DNA of 64,000 bases from Pullichristensenella sp963930055 (GCA_963930055.1 CAWVKS010000003.1:124001-188000), one strand, 5' to 3'; counted from the stretch's first letter, positions 42,902 through 51,889 are shown. Made by a program: numbers and translations. Notes: generated by a model from the letters alone, not told the origin.

Positions 42902-44421
42902 GGGTCAATCCCAAATTCTGTGTAAACTCCAAATGAGGCATGAACAGAGCAGGATCATCCATTGTGCGCGGCAGCGGATTTATCCGACTGCCGCCTTGTG
43001 TGCAGTATAACGCCGGCGGGGGTGGATGTCAAGGGCGGCGGCAAGGCCGCCGTTCATCGGAGCGCCGCGCACAGCGGCGCGCAGACCCTTGACCTCCGGC
43101 TCCGGCGGTGTTATTCGGGCATGCGTCCGGCAAAATAGATGGACAGCTGCGCGTGGATCACGCTCCAGTCCTGTCGCCGTCCCGTCCACTTTTTCGTGAT
43201 GTCCATCATCGCCAGATACAGCATTTTCAGCAGGCTGTCGTCTGTGGGAAACACCGATTTGGCCCTGGTCACCTTGCGCAGCTGGCGGTTGAAACCCTCT
43301 ATGGCGTTGGTGGTATAGATCAGCCTGCGCACCTCCTGAGGGTACTTGAAATATGTACTCAGATTGGCCCAGTTCGCCCGCCATGACTGGGAGATTCTCG
43401 GGTATTTCCCGTCCCAGCGCTCTCCAAAGGCGTCCAGAGCATTCAATGCTGCCTGCTCGTCTACGGCGGCATAGACTGCCTTCAGATCCGCCATGAGGGC
43501 TCTTATATCCTTATAGGACACATACCTGCTGGAATTGCGCAGCTGGTGGAGGATGCAGTTTTGGATATCGGTCTGAGGGAAGCTGGCGTGAATGGCCGCA
43601 TCAAATCCCGTCAAGTTGTCCGTGCAGGCGATGAATATGTCCTCTACGCCTCGGTTCTTCAGACCATTGAGTACAGTCGCCCAGAATTTGGCGCTCTCGT
43701 TTTCTCCGACCCACATACCCAGAACGTCCTTCCGGCCGTTCAGGTCAATGCCAATAGCGATGTATACCGCCTTCTTCACGATCTGGCCCTCGCTGCGGAC
43801 ATGGTAGTGGATCGCGTCCAGAAACACTACGGCGTAGACCCCCTCCAGCGGCCGTTGCTGCCACTCCCGCACGATGGGCAGGATCTTGTCCGTGATCCGG
43901 CTCACGGTGCTGTCTGAGACGCAGATGCCGTAGATGTCCTGTATATGGGCCTCAATATCCCCCGTCGTCATCCCCTTGGCGTACATGGACAGGATCTTCT
44001 CCTCTATGTCCTGGCTGATGCTGGTCTGGTTCTTCTTCAGCACCTGGGGCTCAAATTCGCCTTTCCGGTCGCGGGGAACGGACACTTCCACATCTCCGAA
44101 GCTGGTGCGCAGCGTCTTGCTGCTGTGGCCGTTGCGGCTGTTGTCCGTGGCCTTGTTCCTGTAGTCGTATCTGCTGTAGCCCAGTTCATCCTCCAGCTCC
44201 GCCTCCAAGCCGTTCTCCATGAACTCCGCGATGGTCTCCTTGAACAGATTCTGGATGTCGTCCATGCTGCCGATGTTTGCCATCTGCAGCAGCTCCCGGA
44301 TCTTCTCCCGTCGCGCCTTTTCTTCCGGGGTACGGTTCTTTCTGGCCATGTGTTTTACCTCCTGTGTGATGCTTCTATTCTACACCTCATGGGAGGTTTA
44401 CACAAAGTTTGGGACGGTCTC
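42902..44421 (-). mobile_element. Second IS256-family element, nested in the IS1182 end
   Basis: This element is 1520 bp. Its 26-bp terminal repeats (42902-42927 and 44396-44421) agree at about 20 of 26 positions and share TGTGTAAAC (as TGTGTAAAC or its complement) at the inner end. The 8-bp duplication AACTCAGA is at 42894-42901 and 44422-44429. It inserted only a few bases inside the IS1182 terminus. The 3' non-coding part (42928-43110) contains several GC-rich hairpins. Confidence 0.87.
43111..44349 (-). CDS. IS256-family transposase (second copy, nested)
   Basis: This 412-residue Mutator-type DDE transposase has NGHSSKTLRTSFGDVEVSVP, VVFLDAIHYHVRSEG (first Asp), ACTDNLTGFDAAI (second Asp), NCILHQLRNSSRYV, and TNAIEGFNRQLRKVTRAKS with the catalytic Glu. 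AGGAGG precedes the ATG at 44349. It is intact and belongs to a different IS256 subgroup from the copy at 41581-42768. Confidence 0.94.
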   Translation of the reverse strand: MARKNRTPEEKARREKIRELLQMANIGSMDDIQNLFKETIAEFMENGLEAELEDELGYSRYDYRNKATDNSRNGHSSKTLRTSFGDVEVSVPRDRKGEFEPQVLKKNQTSISQDIEEKILSMYAKGMTTGDIEAHIQDIYGICVSDSTVSRITDKILPIVREWQQRPLEGVYAVVFLDAIHYHVRSEGQIVKKAVYIAIGIDLNGRKDVLGMWVGENESAKFWATVLNGLKNRGVEDIFIACTDNLTGFDAAIHASFPQTDIQNCILHQLRNSSRYVSYKDIRALMADLKAVYAAVDEQAALNALDAFGERWDGKYPRISQSWRANWANLSTYFKYPQEVRRLIYTTNAIEGFNRQLRKVTRAKSVFPTDDSLLKMLYLAMMDITKKWTGRRQDWSVIHAQLSIYFAGRMPE

Positions 44422-44429
44422 AACTCAGA
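44422..44429. repeat. Right target duplication of the nested IS256 element
   Basis: AACTCAGA, identical to 42894-42901 on the left side of the element. Confidence 0.85.
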
Positions 44430-44449
44430 CCACTGACAAAGCCCTGCGT

Positions 44450-45847
44450 TCAGATACAAGCGCAGGGGTAAAGTGTTAGAAAGACTTGAAAAGCGCGATA
44501 GAAAGAGGCCACCAGCCTCTTGATATTTTGCACAGCTGCTGTCAGGAAACACTGCTCCCGCATGTTCCGTATCCCAAGCATGCGCGCACAGCGCAGGCCA
44601 TGGTTCTCCTTGGCCTCCGCGAAGGATCGTTCGATCGTCTCTTTCCGCCATCCATAAATACGCTTGCCACGATGCGTTTTCGTAAAGGCATCGACCCTCT
44701 CCAGCGATCCCTGCCACACATGCCGCTCCACCACCTTTCGGTTCATACTCGCCCCGAAACATTCTGCCCGTCTCGGACACCCCTTGCAGGTCTTGCCTTC
44801 ACAGCAGTATTGCCGGTACCCCTCACGCGTCGTGGTCTTCCAGGTCAGACGTTGCTTTTCCGGGCAGATGTATTCGTCGCAGACTGGATCATAGCGGAAA
44901 CGGTACTTCCCGTAGTGCGCTCCTTTGTGTGTGTGCCGTCGGTAGCCAATTACCCCTTGTATCCCCTTCGTCTCCAGCAGATGCGCTATCCATGCGTTGT
45001 GATATCCCGCGTCCAGTCCCATGTATTTGGGCAGCTTCCCAAGTCTTCTCTCCACATCGTCGAGTATTTCGGGCATCGGCGTCACGTCGTTGATGTTTGC
45101 CGCTTCCACATGCACGTTTACGATCACATTGCGCTTGCTGTCCACCGTGCGGTGTTCGCTGTAGTAAAACCCGTTCGGCTTCCCATCCCGGCTCTGCTGT
45201 CCGCTCTCCGGGTCTGTCGTACTCTGCATCCGCGTGGCGCTCCCGCCGCCCTTGTGCGCCTCGTCATCCCGGTCAAACGGCTTCTTCCCCAGTTCCTTAC
45301 GTTCCTGATCTACCTGCGCGTCCAGTTCGCTCAGATATGCCTTCGGCGTGACAGCCACCTCCACCAGCTTCTTCTTGTGTTTGTTCGCCTTCGCCTTGAT
45401 GTGCGTCGAATCCGTATACAGAATCCCTCCGCCCACCAGCCCCTTCGCCATGCACTGCCGCAGAATCTCGTTGAAGATCTCTTCCGCAATGTTGTTGTCG
45501 CGGAAACGTCGGCGACGGTTCTGGCTGATCGTCGTCGCGTCCGGCGCCTTGTCTGTCAGGTCCAGCCCGCAAAACCACTTGTAGGCGATGTTGTAGTTGA
45601 TCTCTTCCTCCAGCCGCGCCTCGGACTTGATCCCGTACAGATACCCCACCAGCAGCATCCGGAACAGTATCTCCGGGTCGATGGCGGGCCGGCCGTTGTC
45701 CGCGCAATACAGCGGCGCGCACAGATCGTAGATGAAGCTGAAGTCCACCGCACGGTCTACTTTTCGCAGAAAGTGATCCTCCGGCACCATCTGTTCCATG
45801 ATCACCAACTCCATTTGCTGCTGCTTCTCCCGCCGCTGCTTGAGCAT
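44450..45847 (-). CDS. IS1182-family transposase
   Basis: This 465-residue DDE transposase has an N-terminal domain MVPEDHFLRKVDRAVDFSFI, RPAIDPEILFRMLLVGYLYG, then the core TDSTHIKAKANKHKKK (first Asp), MGLDAGYHNAWIAHLL (second Asp), the cysteine cluster YCCEGKTCKGCPRRAEC, and WRKETIERSFAEAKENHGLR (Glu). The start may be ATG 45847 or an in-frame GTG at 45856; neither has a clear ribosome site. The reading frame is intact because the nested IS256 lies beyond its 3' end. Confidence 0.92.
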   Translation of the reverse strand: MLKQRREKQQQMELVIMEQMVPEDHFLRKVDRAVDFSFIYDLCAPLYCADNGRPAIDPEILFRMLLVGYLYGIKSEARLEEEINYNIAYKWFCGLDLTDKAPDATTISQNRRRRFRDNNIAEEIFNEILRQCMAKGLVGGGILYTDSTHIKAKANKHKKKLVEVAVTPKAYLSELDAQVDQERKELGKKPFDRDDEAHKGGGSATRMQSTTDPESGQQSRDGKPNGFYYSEHRTVDSKRNVIVNVHVEAANINDVTPMPEILDDVERRLGKLPKYMGLDAGYHNAWIAHLLETKGIQGVIGYRRHTHKGAHYGKYRFRYDPVCDEYICPEKQRLTWKTTTREGYRQYCCEGKTCKGCPRRAECFGASMNRKVVERHVWQGSLERVDAFTKTHRGKRIYGWRKETIERSFAEAKENHGLRCARMLGIRNMREQCFLTAAVQNIKRLVASFYRAFQVFLTLYPCACI

Positions 45848-45977
45848 TCCCTTCACCGCCTGGGTTTCTTTCTGGTTGTGTTGATGTAGTTATATTCGAC
45901 GTGTGGGGTGCCTTTTCCTTTTGGTTTTTTAGGTTTTTCTAAAAAATTGACCGTTGACGGGGTTTGTCAACGGTCTG

Positions 45978-46001
45978 AGTTGGATACAATTATATCCAAC
46001 T
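45978..46001. repeat. Right 24-bp target duplication of the IS1182 element
   Basis: Identical in direct orientation to 42874-42897 and followed by TATAACC, which completes the right arm of the original 38-bp palindrome. Confidence 0.8.
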
Positions 46002-46058
46002 TATAACCGCCGCGATACTCTCTGGGGAGCCGCCTGTATCAGGATCCGCCATGCGCAG

Positions 46059-46104
46059 AACAGGACGCGCGCAACGCATCATTGCGCATTACACGCGTCC
46101 TGTT
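46059..46104 (-). terminator. Strong hairpin downstream of the LacI-type gene
   Basis: Outer arms of 11 bp at 46059-46069 and 46094-46104 enclose a second perfect 6-bp stem (GCGCAA/TTGCGC). It starts a few bases after the stop of the regulator gene on the minus strand. There is no T-run after it, so termination may be weak or factor-dependent. Confidence 0.5.
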
Positions 46105-46108
46105 TCTC

Positions 46109-47128
46109 CTACCCCTGCCCCTCCACCGTCGAGGCGCGCACGATCAGGTTGGGCGTGGCTGTGTGGGTCTGGGATTGCAGGTTGGGCTTTTTGATGGCGC
46201 TCAAAAGGAATTTTCCCGCCTGAACGCCCATTTCCCGCACGTCGATGTCCACCACGCTCAGGGGCGGGTCGCAGAGGGCGGAAAAGGGGTGGTCGTCAAA
46301 CGTCATGATGGCGATGTCGTGCGGTATGCGCAGGCCGCGGCGCTGCACGGCGGCGACGCAGCCCAGCGCCAGCACGTTGTTGGCGCAGATGATGGCGTCC
46401 GGCAGCGGGCGCAGCCCCAGCAGCTGATCCGCCATGCGCGCGCCCTCGTCGCGGGTGGATTCGCCTAGCCAGATGTAGCGCTCCTCCAGAGGCAGGTCGG
46501 CCTCGCGCAGCCCCTGCCGCACGCCTTCCAGCCGGTGGACGGAGATCAGGTCGTGCTCGCCGCCGCCGAGAAAGGCCACGCGCCGCCGCCCGAGAGAGAC
46601 GAGGTGTTCGCTGGCCAGTACGCCGCAATAGACATTGTTGATGTCGATCCAGGAGATCTGGCAGGCAAAGCCCGGCTGCCCAAGCACCACGTGGGGAAAG
46701 CGCGTGCGGCTGAGCAGCGCCGCCAGCGGCCGCGAGAGTACCGAGGCGTGGATCGCCAGCGCGTCGCATTCCCGGCGGGCGATCACCTCTTCGGCAAGGG
46801 CGCTGACGGCGGTGGTGTCCGTGGAGCGCAGCATCACCGCGTAGCCCCGCTTTTGCAGCGCTTCTTCCAGCCCGCACAGCATTTCGAACATATGCGGGTT
46901 GTCAAAGGCCACGTCGCGCTGCAGCGCCGCGAGAAACGCCACCTTACGGGTCATGCCGCTGGCAAAACTCTGGGCGCTGGCCATCGGGTGATAGTTCATT
47001 TCTTCCATCACCTGCCGCACGCGCTCGGCGGTCGCCTCGGAGATGGAATAATGGCGGTTGATGACCTTGGAAACGGTGGAGATGGACGTCCCCGCCGCCT
47101 TTGCCACATCGCGGATGGTCACGGCCAT
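46109..47128 (-). CDS. LacI-family transcriptional regulator (maltose/starch type)
   Basis: This 339-residue protein has an N-terminal LacI helix-turn-helix (VTIRDVAKAAGTSISTVSKVINRHYSISEATAERV), a hinge with the usual YHPMASAQSF segment, and a periplasmic-binding-like sugar domain (VVLGQPGF, INNVYCGVLASEHLVSLG, AIICANNVLALGCV, IMTFDDHPFSALCDPPLSVV). It is the last gene of the starch operon and probably controls it. I chose the ATG at 47128 because AAAGGAGG lies 7 nt upstream. It also has its own promoter at 47149-47178. Confidence 0.9.
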   Translation of the reverse strand: MAVTIRDVAKAAGTSISTVSKVINRHYSISEATAERVRQVMEEMNYHPMASAQSFASGMTRKVAFLAALQRDVAFDNPHMFEMLCGLEEALQKRGYAVMLRSTDTTAVSALAEEVIARRECDALAIHASVLSRPLAALLSRTRFPHVVLGQPGFACQISWIDINNVYCGVLASEHLVSLGRRRVAFLGGGEHDLISVHRLEGVRQGLREADLPLEERYIWLGESTRDEGARMADQLLGLRPLPDAIICANNVLALGCVAAVQRRGLRIPHDIAIMTFDDHPFSALCDPPLSVVDIDVREMGVQAGKFLLSAIKKPNLQSQTHTATPNLIVRASTVEGQG

Positions 47129-47148
47129 GCGCACCCCTCCTTTGCGCC

Positions 47149-47178
47149 ATTATACCACGTTTGCGATACGTGCTTCAA
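47149..47178 (-). promoter_or_regulatory. Internal promoter of the LacI-type gene with an operator-like repeat
   Basis: On the minus strand: -35 TTGAAG (overlapping the amylase stop), 18-nt spacer, -10 TATAAT. The spacer holds CACGT...ACGTG half-sites around ATCGCAA, resembling the CGCAAACG core of maltose regulator operators. This suggests autoregulation. Confidence 0.6.
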
Positions 47179-48878
47179 CCGACATACATGACAAAGGAAT
47201 ACGCCGCCAGTGCCGCGTCCTCGAGCCCCTCGCCCCAGAGGACGTTCGCAGGCGCTTCCGGCAGCTGGACGCTTTCTTCTCCGGCGTTGATGGCAACCGT
47301 GAGCCGCTCCCCGCCGTGTTCCCGGGCATAGATAAGCAGCCGCTCCCCGAACTCGGCGCGCAAAACGCGGAAACTGCCGCCGCGCAGGGCCGCGTGCGCG
47401 CGCCGCAGCGCGATGGCGCGGCGGAAGAAGTCCCAAAGCGCCGCGTCGCCGTCCGCCCAGGGCATTGCGCGGCGGTACTCCTCCTCGCGCACGCCCATCG
47501 CGCCCAGTTCGTCGCCGTAGAAGATCGAGGGCATGCCCGGAAAGGTGAGCTGGAACAGCGCCGCCAGCCGATAGCGCCGCACATCGCCCCCGCACAGCGA
47601 CAAAAAGCGGCTGACATCATGGCTGTCGAGCAGGTTGAGTTGCGCCGGGATCATCTGCTTGCGATAGCGCATCAGCATGTCCCCGCAACGGCCGGCAAAG
47701 GCGCGGGCGTCGATGCTCTCCTCGGCGAAAAAGCGGCGGGCGTGCTTGCGGAAGTCGTAGTTCATCGTCGAATCGAACATATCGCCGTTCAGCCAGTGCC
47801 GGGCGGTCTCCCATACCTCGCCCACCAGCAGGCAATCGGGCTTGATCGCCTTGACGCGGCGGCGAAACTCGCGCCAGAAGCCGTCGTCGATCTCGCTGGC
47901 GACGTCCAGCCGCCAGCCGTCGATGTCAAAGGCGCGCACCCAGTGCTCCCCGACGCGGCAGAGATAGTCGCGCACCTGCGCGTTGGCGGTATCGAACTTG
48001 GGCATGGTGCGCTCATAACCAAAGCACTCGTAGCCGGGGATCGGCTCGCCGCTCTCCGGGCGCACGACGGGGAATTCCAGATGGTAAAACCAGTCGCGGT
48101 ACGGCGAGGCGGCGCCGCGGCGCACGACGTCCTCAAAGGCGAAAAAGCGCCACGAACAGTGGTTGAACACGCCGTCGAGCATCACGCGCATGTCGCGGGC
48201 ATGGCAGGCCTCCACGAGCGCGCGCAGGTCGTCGTCCGTGCCCAGCGCCGGATCGACGTGGAAGTAGTCGAGCGTGTCGTATTTGTGATAGGCCCCGGCG
48301 ACGAATATGGGGTTCAGGTACAGGCAGTTCACGCCCAACTGCTCAAGGTAATCGAGGTTTTCCCGAACGCCGCGCAGCGTGCCGCCCCGCAGCCCCTCGC
48401 AGCCGCACACACGCATGGGCCTACCGCTGATGGAGCGATGGCCGGTGGCAAAGCTGTCCGGGAAGATGTTGTACACCACGGCGTCTACCGTCCACGCCGG
48501 CACCACGGCGCGGTCGGCGCGGTGGTCGAAGGGCAGCTTGAAGTACTCCGAGCGGTCGTCCACGAGATGGTCCGTGAAGATATCGCCGTAAAACAAGCAT
48601 GTTTCCTGTCCATCAAAGAGCTCAAAATAGTAGTGCAGGCGGTGGAAAGGGCTGTCCATCTCCACCTCCCACCAGTCGTGCCATTCGTCCTGCTGGACGA
48701 CGCGCATCGGCGCGGGGAAAAAGTCTATGGGCGTTTTGCGGCAGGCGGTGTCGCCATAATAAAGCGTGCATGCCGCCAGATCGCCGCGCGCGGCGCGCAG
48801 GCGAAAGACGATGCGCTTTTCACCGATCGCGTGGCAGTATTCGGACATGGGCAGGTGCAGAATCGCGTCTTTTCTCAT
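47175..48878 (-). CDS. Intracellular GH13 glucanase (neopullulanase / cyclomaltodextrinase type)
   Basis: This 567-residue enzyme should hydrolyse maltodextrins imported by the adjacent ABC transporter. An N-terminal CBM34-like beta domain (about 1-120) precedes the catalytic barrel (VVYNIFPDSFATGHRS). Family motifs are DGVFNHCS, GWRLDVASE with the nucleophile Asp, LVGEVWE with the acid Glu, and LLDSHDVSRF with the third carboxylate. There is no signal peptide. The start may be ATG 48878 (AAGGGA 8 nt upstream) or ATG 48887, which overlaps the malG stop; I prefer the former for its ribosome site. Confidence 0.9.
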   Translation of the reverse strand: MRKDAILHLPMSEYCHAIGEKRIVFRLRAARGDLAACTLYYGDTACRKTPIDFFPAPMRVVQQDEWHDWWEVEMDSPFHRLHYYFELFDGQETCLFYGDIFTDHLVDDRSEYFKLPFDHRADRAVVPAWTVDAVVYNIFPDSFATGHRSISGRPMRVCGCEGLRGGTLRGVRENLDYLEQLGVNCLYLNPIFVAGAYHKYDTLDYFHVDPALGTDDDLRALVEACHARDMRVMLDGVFNHCSWRFFAFEDVVRRGAASPYRDWFYHLEFPVVRPESGEPIPGYECFGYERTMPKFDTANAQVRDYLCRVGEHWVRAFDIDGWRLDVASEIDDGFWREFRRRVKAIKPDCLLVGEVWETARHWLNGDMFDSTMNYDFRKHARRFFAEESIDARAFAGRCGDMLMRYRKQMIPAQLNLLDSHDVSRFLSLCGGDVRRYRLAALFQLTFPGMPSIFYGDELGAMGVREEEYRRAMPWADGDAALWDFFRRAIALRRAHAALRGGSFRVLRAEFGERLLIYAREHGGERLTVAINAGEESVQLPEAPANVLWGEGLEDAALAAYSFVMYVG

Positions 48879-48883
48879 TGGGC

Positions 48884-49729
48884 TCATCCCTTCACCCCGC
48901 CGGCGGTGAGGCCGGAGGTCATGTATTTCTGGCACAGCAGGAAGATGACCAGCACGGGCAGCGACACCAGCAGCGACGCCGCCGCGAACACCGGCCAACT
49001 GCCGCTGGTCTCGGTGGCCTGCAGGCCGTACAGCCCGGCAGCCAGCGTGTAGTTGGTCTCGCCCGTCATAAAGGTCGTGGCGTAGATGTATTCGTTCCAC
49101 ACATAGATCAGCACCATCAGCGCCGTGACGATCAGGCTTGGCCGCGCCAGCGGCAGCACGATGCGCCAAACCACGCCCACGTCGCTGGCGCCGTCCATGC
49201 GCGCCGCCTCCTCGATCTCTACGGGCACGGTGTCGAAGTACCCCTTGAGGTTCCAGAGGCTGAACACCGACATCGTGCCGGTATAGACGAGGATCAGCCC
49301 CAGACGGGTGTTGACGAGCCCCAAAGGCCGCAGCAGGCGGTAGATGGCGAACATACTCAGAAGCGCTGGGAAGGAGTTGAGCAGCACCAGCCAGCGCAAA
49401 ATCATCTTCCGGCCGGGAAAGCGGCGGCGCGAAAAGGCGTAGGCCGCCGGAATCGCCGCCGAGAGCGACAGGGCCACGGTCGCCGCAGCCAATACCATGC
49501 TGTTTTCAAACCAGAGCAGCACGTCCTCGCCCTCGAACACGGCGCGGAAGTTGTCCAGCGTCAGCGCGCGGGGGATAAAGGAAAAATCCGAACTGAGCAG
49601 CGTGTTCTGCGCGCTGAGCGCCACGGACAGCGCGTAGAGGATGGGGATCAGCGTCACAAAGCAGAGGGCGATGAAAAACAGATTGAGCGCCCCCATGGAG
49701 GCGATGGAACGCAGTTTTCCGCGCTTCAC
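48884..49729 (-). CDS. malG: ABC transporter permease, MalG type
   Basis: This 281-residue protein has six membrane segments and the inner-membrane permease EAA loop (EIEEAARMDGASDVGVVWRIVLPLARPSL), which contacts the ATPase. It starts with GTG at 49729, 7 nt after AAGGAGG, and the start overlaps the malF stop. No ATPase gene lies in this operon, so a shared MsmX-type ATPase elsewhere in the genome probably energises it. Confidence 0.9.
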   Translation of the reverse strand: MKRGKLRSIASMGALNLFFIALCFVTLIPILYALSVALSAQNTLLSSDFSFIPRALTLDNFRAVFEGEDVLLWFENSMVLAAATVALSLSAAIPAAYAFSRRRFPGRKMILRWLVLLNSFPALLSMFAIYRLLRPLGLVNTRLGLILVYTGTMSVFSLWNLKGYFDTVPVEIEEAARMDGASDVGVVWRIVLPLARPSLIVTALMVLIYVWNEYIYATTFMTGETNYTLAAGLYGLQATETSGSWPVFAAASLLVSLPVLVIFLLCQKYMTSGLTAGGVKG

Positions 49730-50610
49730 CTGGACACCTCCTTTCGCTGCAGGCGGGAAAAGAGCAGAAGCAGCGCGAAGATGAGCATGGAAATGGCCGA
49801 AGAATAGCCGTAATTGTTGGTGATGAAGGCGTTCTCGTAGGCGTAGGTAAGCACGGTGTGGAAGTTGGAACCCGTCTGCGCGCCCATCTGCTGGGTGAGC
49901 AGGTAGACCACGTCGAACTGCTTGAAGGTGGTGAACACCGTGATGATCACCGCCGGAGCGATCATCGGCCGGATGGTGGGGATGGTGATGTACACGGCGC
50001 GCTGCAGGCGCGTGGCCCCGTCGAGCCGGGCGCTTTCGTAGTAGCTTTCGTCGATGGACTGCATGGCCCCATCCATGATCATGATCATGAACGGCAGCGC
50101 CAGCCACAGGTTGACCACCGTGCAAAACACGAACGCCGATACATCCGTGGCCAGCCAGCGCCGCGCCTCCAGCCCCAGCGCCTCCGCCCACTGGTTGAGC
50201 AGGCCGAACTGCGAGTTGAAGATGCCCGTTTTCCACAGGAGGATGGATACGTAGCCCGGCATCGCCCAGGGGAACATGAGGATGGTCTTGTACAGCTTGC
50301 GCAGGCGCAGTTTTTTTACGTTCAGAAGGCTTGCCAGCGCAAAGGCGAGTACGAGCTGCACGGCCATGTTGACGATCGTCCACAGGATTGTCCACAACAG
50401 GGCGGACAAAAAGCCCGAATCGAACACCAGCAGCGCCCGCCGGTAGTTTTCCAGCCCGATGAAGGAAAAATCGAACCAATGGTATACCGACATGTTCGTA
50501 AGCGATATGTACAGCGTATACAGGATCGGAAAGACCACCATCAGGGCGATGAGCGTCAGCGACGGCGCGCTCCACGCATAGCTGCGCAGCCAGCCCCTGC
50601 CTTTGCGCAT
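49726..50610 (-). CDS. malF: ABC transporter permease, MalF type
   Basis: This 294-residue permease has six membrane helices beginning AWSAPSLTLIALMVVFPILY and the EAA loop (ESYYESARLDGATRLQRAVYITIPTIRPM). It pairs with the MalG-like protein whose GTG overlaps this stop. I chose ATG 50610, 6 nt after GGAGG, giving a normal length; sequence in frame further upstream has no ribosome site. Confidence 0.9.
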   Translation of the reverse strand: MRKGRGWLRSYAWSAPSLTLIALMVVFPILYTLYISLTNMSVYHWFDFSFIGLENYRRALLVFDSGFLSALLWTILWTIVNMAVQLVLAFALASLLNVKKLRLRKLYKTILMFPWAMPGYVSILLWKTGIFNSQFGLLNQWAEALGLEARRWLATDVSAFVFCTVVNLWLALPFMIMIMDGAMQSIDESYYESARLDGATRLQRAVYITIPTIRPMIAPAVIITVFTTFKQFDVVYLLTQQMGAQTGSNFHTVLTYAYENAFITNNYGYSSAISMLIFALLLLFSRLQRKEVSR

Positions 50611-50641
50611 AAGCACCCTCCTCATCCTTTTGTTTCGCGGG

Positions 50642-50672
50642 CGGGCGGACGCGGGGCGTTCCGCACCGCCCG
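50642..50672 (-). promoter_or_regulatory. Hairpin between binding-protein gene and malF
   Basis: Arms CGGGCGG (50642-50648) and CCGCCCG (50666-50672) with a further paired GCGG/CCGC inside. No T-run. Such hairpins between malE- and malF-type genes protect the upstream message and lower permease expression. Confidence 0.5.
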
Positions 50673-50686
50673 TTTTCAGCGCGTCG

Positions 50687-51889
50687 TTACTGCATGTTGG
50701 CAATCAGGTTTTGCGCCTGCGCCAGCGCGTCGTCAAAGCTCTCCTGCATGTCGCGCCCGGAGAGGTTGACGTCGGTGAGAAGGTCGCTCACCACCGTCCA
50801 CATCACGTCCATCTCGGGGATGTTGGGCATCGGCACGGCGATCTCCGCCGTGGCGCGCATGGCCTGCACCATCTCGTCCTCCGCCACCGCCGCGTCGTCG
50901 TAGCAGAGGGCGTTCGCCGGCGCGCAGCCGCTCGCCAGCGCCAGCGTCACGCCGATCTCCGGCTCCACAAGGGCCGCAAGCACGGCGCGCACGCTGTCCT
51001 CCTTGTTCTCGGCGGCGAATTTGAGTACATGCACGCCCTGCACGCCGGAATAGGGCGCCAGCGCAAGGCCGGTCTCGTCCACCACCGGCATGGGGGCGAT
51101 GCCCAGAGAGATGCCCGCCTCGCGGGCGCTGGGCACCATCCACGGCCCGCCGATGGTGCTGTCGGCCTTGCCCTCCAGAAAGAGCGTGTTCACCGTGGCG
51201 TACTCCGTTTCCCCGGGCATAAGTTCGACGAACTTCTTGTGGTAGGCAAGCGCGTCCTGCACCGCCTCCGCGTCCGGGAACGGCTCGCCGTTCGCGGAGA
51301 TGATCTCGCCGCCAAAGCCGTGGATCCAGGCGGCGGCGTAGTAGGCCGTGGAGTGCTGCTCCACAAAGCCGTAGCGCCCGCGGCCTGTGTTTGCCTGCAT
51401 GTACTGGTACAATTCCTCGGTGGTCGCAGGCACGCTGCCCTCGAGCATGTAGCGCTCGTTGTACAAAAACAGCAGCGTTTCAAAATACAGGGGCAATTGA
51501 TAGAGCGTGCCGCCATAGGTGGCTGCCTCCAGCGTCATGGGCAGATGGTTTATAAGCGCGTCCTCTGCAAGCAGCGGCTCGATGGGCGCGAGTATGTCCA
51601 TCTCGGCAAACACGCCGACCTTGTCGTGGGCAAAGATGAACATGTCCGGCGCGGCGGAGGGATCGTTGCCCACCAGCTTCAAGGAATCGGTGAGGCTGGT
51701 CTTTTTTTCAAACGTCACTTCGATCCCGGGACAGGCTTCCGCCAGATAGGCGGACAATGCCTCCACCACGGCGTCCTCCTTGTCGTGCCAGATCACCAGT
51801 TTGGAGGCGTCCACTTCCTTGCGCGCGGAGCAGCCGCCCAACGACAGAGCAAGCAGCGCGATCAGCAAAATGGCCAGTATCCGCTTCAT
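50687..51889 (-). CDS. malE: Maltodextrin-binding lipoprotein of ABC transporter
   Basis: This 400-residue family-1 solute-binding protein has a lipoprotein signal (MKRILAILLIALLALSLGGC, lipidated Cys at residue 20). The mature part reads KLVIWHDKEDAVVEALSAYL and includes the ligand-domain segments LPLYFETLLFLYNERYM and STIGGPWMV. It captures starch breakdown products outside the membrane and delivers them to the MalF/MalG permeases. It lies in the middle of the operon, after the secreted starch-binding protein. Confidence 0.9.
   Translation of the reverse strand: MKRILAILLIALLALSLGGCSARKEVDASKLVIWHDKEDAVVEALSAYLAEACPGIEVTFEKKTSLTDSLKLVGNDPSAAPDMFIFAHDKVGVFAEMDILAPIEPLLAEDALINHLPMTLEAATYGGTLYQLPLYFETLLFLYNERYMLEGSVPATTEELYQYMQANTGRGRYGFVEQHSTAYYAAAWIHGFGGEIISANGEPFPDAEAVQDALAYHKKFVELMPGETEYATVNTLFLEGKADSTIGGPWMVPSAREAGISLGIAPMPVVDETGLALAPYSGVQGVHVLKFAAENKEDSVRAVLAALVEPEIGVTLALASGCAPANALCYDDAAVAEDEMVQAMRATAEIAVPMPNIPEMDVMWTVVSDLLTDVNLSGRDMQESFDDALAQAQNLIANMQ

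Larger units (their letters stand above)
42898..45977 (-). mobile_element. IS1182-family insertion sequence, interrupted by an IS256 element
   Basis: After removing the nested IS256 (42902-44421 plus its 8-bp duplication) the element is about 1552 bp. Its ends are inverted repeats: CAGA at 42898-42901 continuing as CCACTGACAAAGCCC from 44430, against the reverse complement of the right end, CAGACCGTTGACAAACCCC. A 24-bp palindromic target duplication flanks it. The transposase reads on the minus strand. Confidence 0.82.

Noticed and set aside
42867..46008. Reading the outer 34-bp inverted repeats as the terminal repeats of a composite transposon
   Set aside because: The inner 24 bp are also identical in direct orientation and reconstitute one continuous palindrome when joined, so they are target DNA. 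The IS1182 ends start just inside with CAGACC.
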